DNA of 64,000 nucleotides from Micavibrio_A sp040381535 (GTDB taxonomy: Bacteria; Pseudomonadota; Alphaproteobacteria; Micavibrionales; Micavibrionaceae). Each line of letters starts with the position of its first letter. The first letter of the stretch is position 1. Below the pieces are notes generated by a model that was given only the letters and a program-made list of their open reading frames with translations, did no database searches and had not been told where the DNA came from. Shown here one piece after another: positions 16,185 through 23,723 of the stretch. The stretch lies in NCBI GenBank assembly GCA_040381535.1, contig JBEIHF010000008.1:11570-75569 (forward strand), written 5' to 3'. The position numbers and the translations under genes were made by a program.

Positions 16185-17156
16185 ATGAGCTTTACCCTTG
16201 GCACAATAAAGATCGAAGACCCTGTGTTCCTTGCGCCCATGTCGGGCGTGACGGATCTGCCGTTCCGCAGGCTGGTCAAACGGTACGGCGCGGGGCTGGT
16301 GTTTTCCGAGATGATCGCAAGCCGCCCGATGTTAGAGCAATGCAAATACGACAAAACCCCGCCTGCAAATTATGCCGAAGAATTCCCTATGGCCGTCCAA
16401 CTGGCGGGGTGCGAGCCCGATATCGTCGCGGAAGCCGCCAAGGTCAACGTCGATCGCGGCGCGGCGATCATCGATATCAATTTCGGATGCCCCGTAAAAA
16501 AAGTGGTCAATAGTTTTGCAGGCTCCGCTTTGATGCGCGATGAAAAGCTGGCCGTGCAGATCATGGAGGCGACAGTAAAGGCCGTGAGTGTCCCTGTCAG
16601 CGTTAAAATGCGCCTGGGTTGGGATGAAACCAGTATGAATGCACCGCGCCTTGCAAAAATGGCCGAGGATGTCGGTATTCAGATGATCACCGTGCACGGA
16701 CGCACACGCAATCAATTGTATAAAGGCGAAGCCGACTGGAACGCTGTGCGCGCTGTTAAAGAAAGCGTTTCGATTCCCGTTATAGTCAATGGCGATATCG
16801 AATGCGCGGAGGACGCCAAGCAAGCCCTAGCCCTTTCAGTTGCAGATGGTGTCATGGTCGGCCGCGGTGCATACGGTAAACCTTGGATCGTGAAGCAGAT
16901 TATAGATTATTTCAAAACGGGCAAGGAAAGTGAAGACCCAAGCCGTGTGGAAATAGGGGAATTGGTTTTGGAACATTATGATTCCATCATCGCCTATTAC
17001 GGTGCGCATGCGGGAGTGTGTATAGCGAGAAAGCATATCGGATGGTATTGCGGCGATATGGAAGGTTCGGAAGCATTTCGCTCCTCTATAAACAAAATAG
17101 CCGATCCGTCGCAGGTCAAGGCCGCCCTGCAGAGTTATTTCGGGGAAGCCCACTAA
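16185..17156 (+). CDS. dusB: tRNA-dihydrouridine synthase B
   Basis: 323 residues, the usual length. FMN-dependent TIM-barrel enzyme reducing uridines in the tRNA D-loop. Seen in the sequence: the N-terminal 'FLAPMSGVTDLPFRRL', the catalytic cysteine Cys102 in 'DINFGCPVKK', 'KMRLGWD' and 'VHGRTRNQLYKG' for flavin/tRNA contacts, and 'VMVGRGAYGKPW'. In many alphaproteobacteria dusB precedes ntrB/ntrC; here it is instead followed by a gene-poor stretch with an OGT remnant, so that linkage is absent. Confidence 0.93.
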   Translation: MSFTLGTIKIEDPVFLAPMSGVTDLPFRRLVKRYGAGLVFSEMIASRPMLEQCKYDKTPPANYAEEFPMAVQLAGCEPDIVAEAAKVNVDRGAAIIDINFGCPVKKVVNSFAGSALMRDEKLAVQIMEATVKAVSVPVSVKMRLGWDETSMNAPRLAKMAEDVGIQMITVHGRTRNQLYKGEADWNAVRAVKESVSIPVIVNGDIECAEDAKQALALSVADGVMVGRGAYGKPWIVKQIIDYFKTGKESEDPSRVEIGELVLEHYDSIIAYYGAHAGVCIARKHIGWYCGDMEGSEAFRSSINKIADPSQVKAALQSYFGEAH

Positions 17157-17555
17157 AGCTTTAATAGATATTAGGTTTCCTTATAAAATCAAAAAGAATA
17201 TTAAGGCCGCTTCAAATCTCGCGAATGACCGTGATAGGATTATTAAAACTTCGTCACGGGCTAAGAGAAAAATTTGCAGCCAGCCCTGCAATGAATTACG
17301 AGCGATTTGCCCGCAACATGGAAATCGCCTACCGCGAAATGTGAAAAAAAATAAGTGGAAACGACTTCTCAGATACAAGGCCAGGATTCCCCCCAATAGG
17401 CGGCAAATCCTGCCGTTTCAGGCATTTATTTCATAATATTCTACGGTACAAGCCCGCTTTTCATAAGGTTGTTTATTGTTTTTTACGGCCCTGTTCTTGC
17501 AGGGAAATATAGAGCAATATGATTTCCTGATTCAAAATATGAAAGGCACTTTTCC
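17157..17555. other. 399-base spacer before the CDP-sugar operon, holding a gene remnant
   Basis: Apart from the OGT-like remnant at 17225-17344 there is no gene. The rest presumably carries the promoter of the CDP-sugar operon. A small hairpin CCCTG/CAGGG (17489-17504) lies about 50 bases upstream of rfbF, and AAAGG near 17546 is its likely ribosome-binding site. Confidence 0.5.
17225..17344 (+). pseudogene. remnant of the C-terminus of a TPR-GT41 (OGT-like) protein
   Basis: This 39-codon stretch ends in TGA and reads LRHGLREKFAASP, then MNYERFARNMEIAYREM. The same C-terminal signature closes the intact OGT-like proteins of the window: LREGLREKFAASP and FARNMETAYRE at the end of the 23724 gene, LRKGLREKFFASP in the 25703 gene, and a related form in the 27970 gene. 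Nothing upstream in any frame continues the protein, so the gene was lost except for its last 120 bases. It marks the left edge of the glycosylation island and suggests that paralogues here have been gained and lost by recombination. Confidence 0.8.
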
Positions 17556-18326
17556 ATGAAAGCGGTCATTCTTGCAGGCGGTCTCGGTACGCGCATCAGC
17601 GAGGAATCCCACCTTAAGCCAAAGCCCATGATCACCATCGGCGACAAGCCGATCCTCTGGCACATCATGAAAATATATTCCCATCACGGGATCAATGATT
17701 TCATCATCTGCCTCGGTTACAAAGGCTATGTGATCAAGGAATATTTCGCGAACTATTTCCTTCACATGTCGAACGTCACCTTCGACATCGCCAACAACAA
17801 AATGGAAGTCCATCAACAATCGGGCGAACCATGGAAAGTCACGCTCGTCGATACCGGTGAGGACACGATGACGGGCGGACGCATCAGACGTATCAAGCCC
17901 TATCTGGACGGTGAAGATTTCTGCTGTACCTACGGCGACGGGGTGAGCGACACTGACATCAAAGCCACCATTGCGTTTCATAAGAAACACGGCAAGCTTG
18001 CCACCGTTACCGCCATTCAACCTCCTGGGCGTTACGGCGCATTACAGATCGAAGACAATGCGGTCGGCGCGTTTCAGGAAAAGCCTGCAGGCGACGGCGC
18101 GTGGATCAATGGCGGATTTTTTGTTTTGAAAAACACGGTAATCGACAAATATATCAAGGATGATGCGATACCCTTCGAACAAGACCCCTTGAAAAACCTC
18201 GCGGCTGACGGAGAGCTTCAGGCGTGGCACCATCGCGGTTTCTGGCAACCGATGGATACCCTGCGCGATAAAAACCTACTCGAAGATTTGTGGGACCAAG
18301 GTGCACCTTGGAAATTGTGGAAGTAA
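17556..18326 (+). CDS. rfbF: glucose-1-phosphate cytidylyltransferase
   Basis: 256 residues, full length. The nucleotidyltransferase start '[19 protein letters not shown]' followed by '[19 protein letters not shown]' is diagnostic for RfbF, which makes CDP-glucose from CTP and glucose-1-phosphate. Further conserved pieces are 'CTYGDGVSD' near 127-135 and 'WINGGFFV' near 184-191. First gene of a co-directional run with rfbG four bases downstream, so it supplies the CDP-activated sugar for the pathway. Confidence 0.95.
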   Translation: MKAVILAGGLGTRISEESHLKPKPMITIGDKPILWHIMKIYSHHGINDFIICLGYKGYVIKEYFANYFLHMSNVTFDIANNKMEVHQQSGEPWKVTLVDTGEDTMTGGRIRRIKPYLDGEDFCCTYGDGVSDTDIKATIAFHKKHGKLATVTAIQPPGRYGALQIEDNAVGAFQEKPAGDGAWINGGFFVLKNTVIDKYIKDDAIPFEQDPLKNLAADGELQAWHHRGFWQPMDTLRDKNLLEDLWDQGAPWKLWK

Positions 18327-18330
18327 AATA

Positions 18331-19380
18331 ATGTTTGCGCAAATCTACCGCAACCGCCGCGTTCTTCTGACGGGCCATACCGGATTTAAAGGAAGCTGGC
18401 TTGCGCTATGGCTAAAAAGTCTCGGCGCGGAAGTAATAGGCCTTGCCTTGCAGCCCAACACCGAACCCAACCACTGGGATCTTTTGAATTTGGGCATTCC
18501 CGAATCGCGTGTCGATATTTCCGATGAAGCCGCCGTGGCCACTGCGGTAAAAAAAGCCAATCCTGAAATCGTTTTTCATCTCGCCGCGCAATCTCTGGTG
18601 CGGCTTTCCTATTCCACGCCAGTAGAAACATGGAAAACGAACGTGATGGGCAGTGTAAATTTGCTCGAATCCTGCCGTAACGCGCCGGATCTCAAGGCCA
18701 TCGTGTTCATCACCACCGATAAATGTTATGAGAATAAAGAATCTCCGAAGGGATATTCCGAAGAAGACCGCCTTGGTGGGCACGATCCCTACAGCGCGTC
18801 AAAAGCTTCCACGGAATTCATCGCCGCCAGCTATCGCGATTCATTTTTCAAAGGATCGCCACTTATAGCATCCGCACGCGCGGGCAATGTTATCGGCGGT
18901 GGCGACTGGGCTTTGGATCGCATCATTCCCGACTTAGCCCGCGCACAAGAAAAAGGGGAAGATTTGATCGTTCGCTCCCCCAACGCCGTGCGCCCGTGGC
19001 AACATGTGCTGGAACCGCTTTCGGGTTATCTCCAACTCGGCCAGAAATTACTTGAAGACAAAAAAGAATTCCAAGGCGCGTGGAATTTTGGGCCCGATCA
19101 GGAAGGTGTGCTCAGCGTATCCGATCTACTCGGCCGCATGAAAGCGAAATATGTGGTGCAATCCGACAAGAATGCGCCCCATGAAACCAAAATTCTCTTA
19201 CTGGACAGCAGCAAGGCGAGGAAAGTCCTGCAATGGCAACCCGTATGGGATATGGACGAACAAATCGAAATGACATCGGATTGGTACAATAAATTCCACA
19301 AAGACAGATCCGTGCTCAGCGTGCGCCAACTAGAAGATTACCAAGCTGCCGCCAAACAAACCAAAGCCGCGTGGGTGTAG
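18331..19380 (+). CDS. rfbG: CDP-glucose 4,6-dehydratase
   Basis: 349 residues from the ATG at 18331, which lies four bases after the rfbF stop; a GTG at 18301 would overlap rfbF and is less likely. Extended SDR: 'VLLTGHTGFKGSWL' is the NAD-binding glycine motif in its RfbG form, 'VFHLAAQSLVRLSY' follows, and the catalytic Tyr-x3-Lys is in 'DPYSASKASTE'. It converts CDP-glucose to CDP-4-keto-6-deoxyglucose, the branch point of CDP-deoxysugars. Next gene starts two bases after its stop codon. Confidence 0.95.
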   Translation: MFAQIYRNRRVLLTGHTGFKGSWLALWLKSLGAEVIGLALQPNTEPNHWDLLNLGIPESRVDISDEAAVATAVKKANPEIVFHLAAQSLVRLSYSTPVETWKTNVMGSVNLLESCRNAPDLKAIVFITTDKCYENKESPKGYSEEDRLGGHDPYSASKASTEFIAASYRDSFFKGSPLIASARAGNVIGGGDWALDRIIPDLARAQEKGEDLIVRSPNAVRPWQHVLEPLSGYLQLGQKLLEDKKEFQGAWNFGPDQEGVLSVSDLLGRMKAKYVVQSDKNAPHETKILLLDSSKARKVLQWQPVWDMDEQIEMTSDWYNKFHKDRSVLSVRQLEDYQAAAKQTKAAWV

Positions 19381-19381
19381 C

Positions 19382-19927
19382 ATGAAGATTATCGAAACAC
19401 CCATCGCAGGCGTCAAAATCGTTGAATCAGCTCCAAACGCCGATCATCGCGGCTCCTTCACCCGCTGGTATTGCGAAAAAGAATTGTCCCCTCTTCTGGG
19501 TGATCGCCGCATAGTACAAATTAATCATTCGCGCACCTACAAGGTGGGGAGCATACGTGGAATGCATTTCCAAAAAGCCCCTCACGCGGAAATGAAATTC
19601 ATCCGTTGTACGCGCGGGCGCGTGTGGGATGTCGCGGTCGATCTGCGTGCAGGTTCTCCGACCTTCCTCAAATGGCATGCGTTTGAGCTCATTCCCGCCA
19701 ACAATTCAATGATCGTCATTCCAGATGGCTGCGCCCACGGCTTTCAGGTTCTCGAGGAAGATTCCGAGCTTTTGTATCTCCATACAGCGTTTTATGAACC
19801 ATCCAGCGAAGGCGCCGTGCATTATGCAGAACCACGCGTGGATATCGCGTGGCCGCTTCCGCCCGCCGATATTTCGGAACGTGATAAAAATTACCAGCCG
19901 CTCGATGCGGCGTTCAAGGGGTTTTGA
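19382..19927 (+). CDS. dTDP-4-dehydrorhamnose 3,5-epimerase family protein (RfbC-like)
   Basis: 181 residues, the usual RmlC length. RmlC cupin motifs are seen: 'DHRGSFTRWYCEKEL', 'VRGMHFQ' in the form 'IRGMHFQKAPHAEMKFIRC' and 'VIPDGCAHGFQVLEEDSELLY'. The catalytic His of the family corresponds to that in GMHFQ. Because it sits between rfbG and a sugar C-methyltransferase and not with rmlA/B/D, its substrate is probably a CDP-4-keto-6-deoxy sugar, epimerised at C3 and/or C5. Tightly coupled: two bases after rfbG, one base before the next start. Confidence 0.9.
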   Translation: MKIIETPIAGVKIVESAPNADHRGSFTRWYCEKELSPLLGDRRIVQINHSRTYKVGSIRGMHFQKAPHAEMKFIRCTRGRVWDVAVDLRAGSPTFLKWHAFELIPANNSMIVIPDGCAHGFQVLEEDSELLYLHTAFYEPSSEGAVHYAEPRVDIAWPLPPADISERDKNYQPLDAAFKGF

Positions 19928-19928
19928 T

Positions 19929-21146
19929 ATGCATTGCCGCCATTGCTACAAACCTCTGACGCATGTTTTTCTGGATCTGGGTCTGGCGCCCTTTTCCAAC
20001 GCCTATCTTTCGAAAGAAGATTTGCAAAAGACCGAAGCGCTTTATCCTTTGAAGTTATTCGTGTGCGATCAATGCTGGCTGGTGCAAACCGAAGACTTTG
20101 CAAAAGCCGATGATCTCTTTCAAGCCGACTATGCTTACTTTTCTTCCACCTCGACCAGTTGGCTGGCGCATTCCAAAAGCTATACGGATATGATCACAAA
20201 GCGTTTGGACCTTAACAAAGACAGTTTTGCAATCGAACTCGCCTCCAATGACGGCTATCTTTTGAAAAATTTTGTGGAGGACAGAATTCCCTGTCTTGGC
20301 ATTGAACCCACGAAAGATACGGCCAACACCGCCCGTAAACTCGGGATTGATGTGCTTGAAGAATTCTTCGGCGAAGACATAGCAAGCGGCGTACCCAAGG
20401 CCGATCTTATTATCGGCAATAATGTTTATGCCCATGTTCCAGATATCAATGATTTCACCAAAGGTATGAAGGTCGCGTTGAAACCATCCGGCACGATCAC
20501 GCTGGAATTCCCGCATCTTCTGGAACTCATCAATCATAACCAGTTCGACACGGTGTACCACGAACACTTCTCATATCTCTCGCTTGGAGCGGTAAACCGT
20601 ATCTTTGCGGCGGTAGGTCTTCGCATCTATGATGTCGAAACCATCCCGACGCATGGCGGATCGCTCCGTGTTTATGGTTGCCATGACAATGCCGCGCAAA
20701 AAGTAGAAAGCGCTGTCACAAAAATGCTCACGAAGGAAAAAGAATTCGGCCTTGAAAATATTCAAACATATTTGAGCTTCCAAGCCAAAGCCGATAAAGT
20801 CAAAAATGATTTCATCGCTTACCTGAAAAAAGTAAAAGCCGAAGGCAAAAAGATTGCGGGTTACGGCGCCGCCGCTAAGGGTAACACGCTGATGAACTAT
20901 GCGGGGATCAAGGCGGATATGATCGATTTTGTATCTGACGCTGCCCCCTCGAAACAAAACAAATTTCTACCCGGGAGCCATATCCCCGTCTTGCCGCCCT
21001 CCGCCATCGATGCGCACAAACCAGATATCATCGTCATATTTCCTTGGAACATTGCGGATGAAGTCAAAACCCAACTGGCCCACGTCAAAGCATGGAACGC
21101 CAAATTCGTTACGGCGGTTCCCGCGCTGAAAGAGAGTGTGGCTTGA
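19929..21146 (+). CDS. sugar C-methyltransferase (TylC3/NovU-like)
   Basis: 405 residues from the ATG at 19929, one base after the preceding stop. The N-terminus carries a zinc-binding cysteine set (CRHC at residues 2-5, then 'CDQCWLVQ' near 43-50) typical of the TylC3 family, followed by a SAM-dependent methyltransferase core ('AIELASNDGYLL', 'IGNNVYAHVPDINDF') and the C-terminal domain with 'GYGAAAKGNTLMN' and 'FPWNIADEV'. Such enzymes methylate a 4-keto sugar at C3, giving branched 3-C-methyl-6-deoxyhexoses. Longer readings starting at 19725 overlap the epimerase and are rejected. Confidence 0.9.
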   Translation: MHCRHCYKPLTHVFLDLGLAPFSNAYLSKEDLQKTEALYPLKLFVCDQCWLVQTEDFAKADDLFQADYAYFSSTSTSWLAHSKSYTDMITKRLDLNKDSFAIELASNDGYLLKNFVEDRIPCLGIEPTKDTANTARKLGIDVLEEFFGEDIASGVPKADLIIGNNVYAHVPDINDFTKGMKVALKPSGTITLEFPHLLELINHNQFDTVYHEHFSYLSLGAVNRIFAAVGLRIYDVETIPTHGGSLRVYGCHDNAAQKVESAVTKMLTKEKEFGLENIQTYLSFQAKADKVKNDFIAYLKKVKAEGKKIAGYGAAAKGNTLMNYAGIKADMIDFVSDAAPSKQNKFLPGSHIPVLPPSAIDAHKPDIIVIFPWNIADEVKTQLAHVKAWNAKFVTAVPALKESVA

Positions 21147-21934
21147 CAAAGACATATACGGTTCTCGGCGGAATGGGATTTATAGGCAGTCATTTGTATA
21201 AAACGCTGCAAAAGACGGGCGACGAATGTTTGGTGCCTGCGCGCAGGGACGCCGCCCTATTCGAACGCCCTTTGGGCACAATTTTCTACTGCATAGGCCT
21301 GACCAACGATTACAAAGACCGCCCGTTTGACACCGTGGAGGCACATGCCAGCCTTTTGAACCGAATTGTCGAGAAATCCTCATTCGATCGCCTTGTCTAT
21401 CTATCATCCACCCGTCTTTATGACGGATTGTCTTCCACAGCGGAAGAAACCAATCTTGTTTTGAATTCTGCCAATCCGCGCCACATATATGATTTGTCCA
21501 AAGCGCTTGGCGAAAATATCTGCCTTACAGCTTCTGGCGGCCGCGCCTGCGTTGCCCGCCTTTCTTCCGTCTACAGCGATGCGCAGGATGCATCGGGGTT
21601 TGTGCCAGATTTATTGCGCCGCATGAAACAAGAGAAAAAATTCGAACTGGATTCTTCCTCGGGCGTCGTTCGGGACTATATCCATATCGATGATGTGGTG
21701 GCGGGCCTAATTGCCTTGGCCGAGCAAAGTCAGCTTAAGATAGTGAATATCGCGAGCGGTGAAAATATTTCCAATCAGACGATTGCGGACACACTGAAAG
21801 GCTGCGGATACGACGTTTCTATCAAGCGTAAGACAGATTTGGAAAAACCGCCCGCCTGCGATATATCCAAATTGAAATCTTTGGGCATTACGCCTGTGGG
21901 TCTCACCGAGTTTTTAAAAGGGAAAAAAGCATGA
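21143..21934 (+). CDS. NAD-dependent epimerase/ketoreductase of nucleotide sugars
   Basis: 263 residues from a TTG at 21143 that overlaps the upstream stop (TTGA); a later ATG would cut the Rossmann fold. Short form of the extended SDR family: 'VLGGMGFIGSHLYKTL' (NAD-binding), 'VYLSSTRLYDG' (catalytic Ser region) and Tyr-x3-Lys in 'HIYDLSKALGE'. By position it should reduce the 4-keto group after dehydration, epimerisation and C-methylation, delivering the finished CDP-6-deoxy-3-C-methyl sugar. It overlaps the next gene by ATGA. Confidence 0.82.
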   Translation: MTKTYTVLGGMGFIGSHLYKTLQKTGDECLVPARRDAALFERPLGTIFYCIGLTNDYKDRPFDTVEAHASLLNRIVEKSSFDRLVYLSSTRLYDGLSSTAEETNLVLNSANPRHIYDLSKALGENICLTASGGRACVARLSSVYSDAQDASGFVPDLLRRMKQEKKFELDSSSGVVRDYIHIDDVVAGLIALAEQSQLKIVNIASGENISNQTIADTLKGCGYDVSIKRKTDLEKPPACDISKLKSLGITPVGLTEFLKGKKA

Positions 21935-22581
21935 AACTGGTCAACACCACGCGTAGCGCCCTTATCGATTATATGGTTTCGCAGATCGATCATTTTTTTC
22001 CCGATGGAAAAGACGATGTGCGCGCTCCTATCGAAAAACACTGCGATGAAGCTTTGGACCGCATGGGCCGCTGCATCAATGCGGTCAAAATGTGGAAAAA
22101 AGATGAATTCCATTACCTGCATTCCTCCCAATACTGCATTTACCTTTATTACCTTTCGAATTCCATCTGGCGCGGAAGTAAGAATGACATAGCCTGCACG
22201 AAATTGTTTCTCTTGAACAAGGCGCTCAACGCTATCGATTGTTTTTATGAGATAGAATTGCCCGATATCTTCTTTATCGGCCATAGCCCTGGTATTGTGC
22301 TCGCAAAAGCCACATACTCGAATTATCTGGTGCTGTACCAAAATTCCACCGTCGGGAAAAACCACGGCGAAGCACCCGTTATCGAAGAAGGCGTGGTCAT
22401 GTATTCCAACACCGCCATCATCGGCAGAAGCCATGTCCGTAAAAATACCGTGCTATCCCAAGGCACCGGCATCGTCAATCGGGACACACCCGGCAATAGC
22501 ATCGCCTTCAAAGGCGATGACGGAAAATTAATCTTCAAACCCAGCAAACGCGACATTACCGCCGATATATTCAGAATTTGA
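21931..22581 (+). CDS. serine-acetyltransferase-like left-handed beta-helix acyltransferase
   Basis: 216 residues. The N-terminal half is helical ('CINAVKMWKK'); the C-terminal half from about 110 has hexapeptide-repeat character ('IFFIGHSPGIVLAKATYSN', 'VVMYSNTAIIGRSHV', 'NTVLSQGTGIVN'), and GHSPGIVL with a His-x8-Ala pattern resembles serine O-acetyltransferase. Located in a sugar operon, O-acetylation of the deoxysugar or the glycan is more likely than cysteine synthesis. ATGA overlap with the preceding reductase; 13 bases to the next gene. Confidence 0.65.
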   Translation: MKLVNTTRSALIDYMVSQIDHFFPDGKDDVRAPIEKHCDEALDRMGRCINAVKMWKKDEFHYLHSSQYCIYLYYLSNSIWRGSKNDIACTKLFLLNKALNAIDCFYEIELPDIFFIGHSPGIVLAKATYSNYLVLYQNSTVGKNHGEAPVIEEGVVMYSNTAIIGRSHVRKNTVLSQGTGIVNRDTPGNSIAFKGDDGKLIFKPSKRDITADIFRI

Positions 22582-22594
22582 TCAGGAGAAATAC

Positions 22595-23722
22595 ATGGCC
22601 CCTAAAATAAAAGTGCAAGACAATCTGGTGTCCCTTTCCATGCAGCGCGTGGGACAGAACAAAATCCTCGATGCTCTCACCGACATCGGCAAAGATGAAA
22701 AAGCGCTCAATGAGATAATCAAAATACTGAAGAAAATGGAAAAGGATATAAAGCTTCCCAAAGACCGTAGCATTCGCGAAGAACTAACTGGTCCCATGAC
22801 CGATGCGCTTTATAAAGACGCGGGCGTTTTGACCAAAAAATTGAAAGACGGCACGATATTCAATTTCCGCTATCTTTCAAAAATCGCGCGGGATTTCGTT
22901 CTTTCTCCGGATGAAAAACCCGACCATGTTTTCGAACCACAAACTACAAAATTGTTCCTCTATTTGGCCAAAGGCGCCAAACATATAATTATCGGCGGCG
23001 CTTATTCGGGTGACCACGCTATTCCTGGTGCAAAAGTCATTTCCAAGAAAGGCGTCATTCACGGATTTGAACCCAGTGACGAGCAAAGAAAACTCCTTGT
23101 GCAAAACGCGAAGGCCAATAAGGTCTCAGCGAATATCAAAGCAATTGGCACAGGATTGTGGAACAAGGAACTGGAATTGGAACTTGTTGGGGATGATGCC
23201 TTTGCCCATGCCGTGCCGCTCAGAGGGAAAAAGACCATGAAAACCATCAGCTTCCCCGCCACATCCATCGAACGCTACGCCGCCATAAACAAAATAGAAA
23301 ATATCGACGTTATATTGATGGATATCGAGGGATCGGAACTGCCGGCACTGCAAGGCGCGGCAAAATTCCTAAGCCAGCCTGCAGGCAAAGCGCCCAATAT
23401 CATTTTCGAAGTACATCGTTACTACGTAGATTGGTCCAAGGGGCTTGAAAACGCGGCTATCGTAAAATATCTGAAGAAATTCGGGTATCACGTCTATGCC
23501 TTACGCGACTTCCAATCAAACGTGCCTATGGCGAAATGCAAAATAGAACTGATCAATCCCAAACATGTTTATCTGAAAGGGCCACCCCACGGATTCAATA
23601 TGTTGGCCGTTAAGGATAAGTCGGTATTGAAGCCATCCCTCTTCCGCATGGTCAAGAACGTCAGTCCCAAATTGCTTTTGCATAAAGATCCTGCGCTCCA
23701 CTGGCCCGCAGAGTGGAGATAA
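22595..23722 (+). CDS. FkbM-family methyltransferase
   Basis: 375 residues. The SAM-binding region is at about 120-165 ('HIIIGGAYSGDHAIPGAK', 'GVIHGFEPSDEQ'), and 'VILMDIEGSELPALQGA' is the FkbM hallmark following motif III. The first 110 residues are an extra helical region. FkbM proteins O-methylate sugars and polyketides; in flagellin or polysaccharide glycosylation islands they usually methylate a glycan. A ribosome-binding site AGGAG (22584-22588) precedes the ATG. The stop (TAA) is directly followed by the start of the first OGT-like gene. Confidence 0.88.
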   Translation: MAPKIKVQDNLVSLSMQRVGQNKILDALTDIGKDEKALNEIIKILKKMEKDIKLPKDRSIREELTGPMTDALYKDAGVLTKKLKDGTIFNFRYLSKIARDFVLSPDEKPDHVFEPQTTKLFLYLAKGAKHIIIGGAYSGDHAIPGAKVISKKGVIHGFEPSDEQRKLLVQNAKANKVSANIKAIGTGLWNKELELELVGDDAFAHAVPLRGKKTMKTISFPATSIERYAAINKIENIDVILMDIEGSELPALQGAAKFLSQPAGKAPNIIFEVHRYYVDWSKGLENAAIVKYLKKFGYHVYALRDFQSNVPMAKCKIELINPKHVYLKGPPHGFNMLAVKDKSVLKPSLFRMVKNVSPKLLLHKDPALHWPAEWR

Positions 23723-23723
23723 T

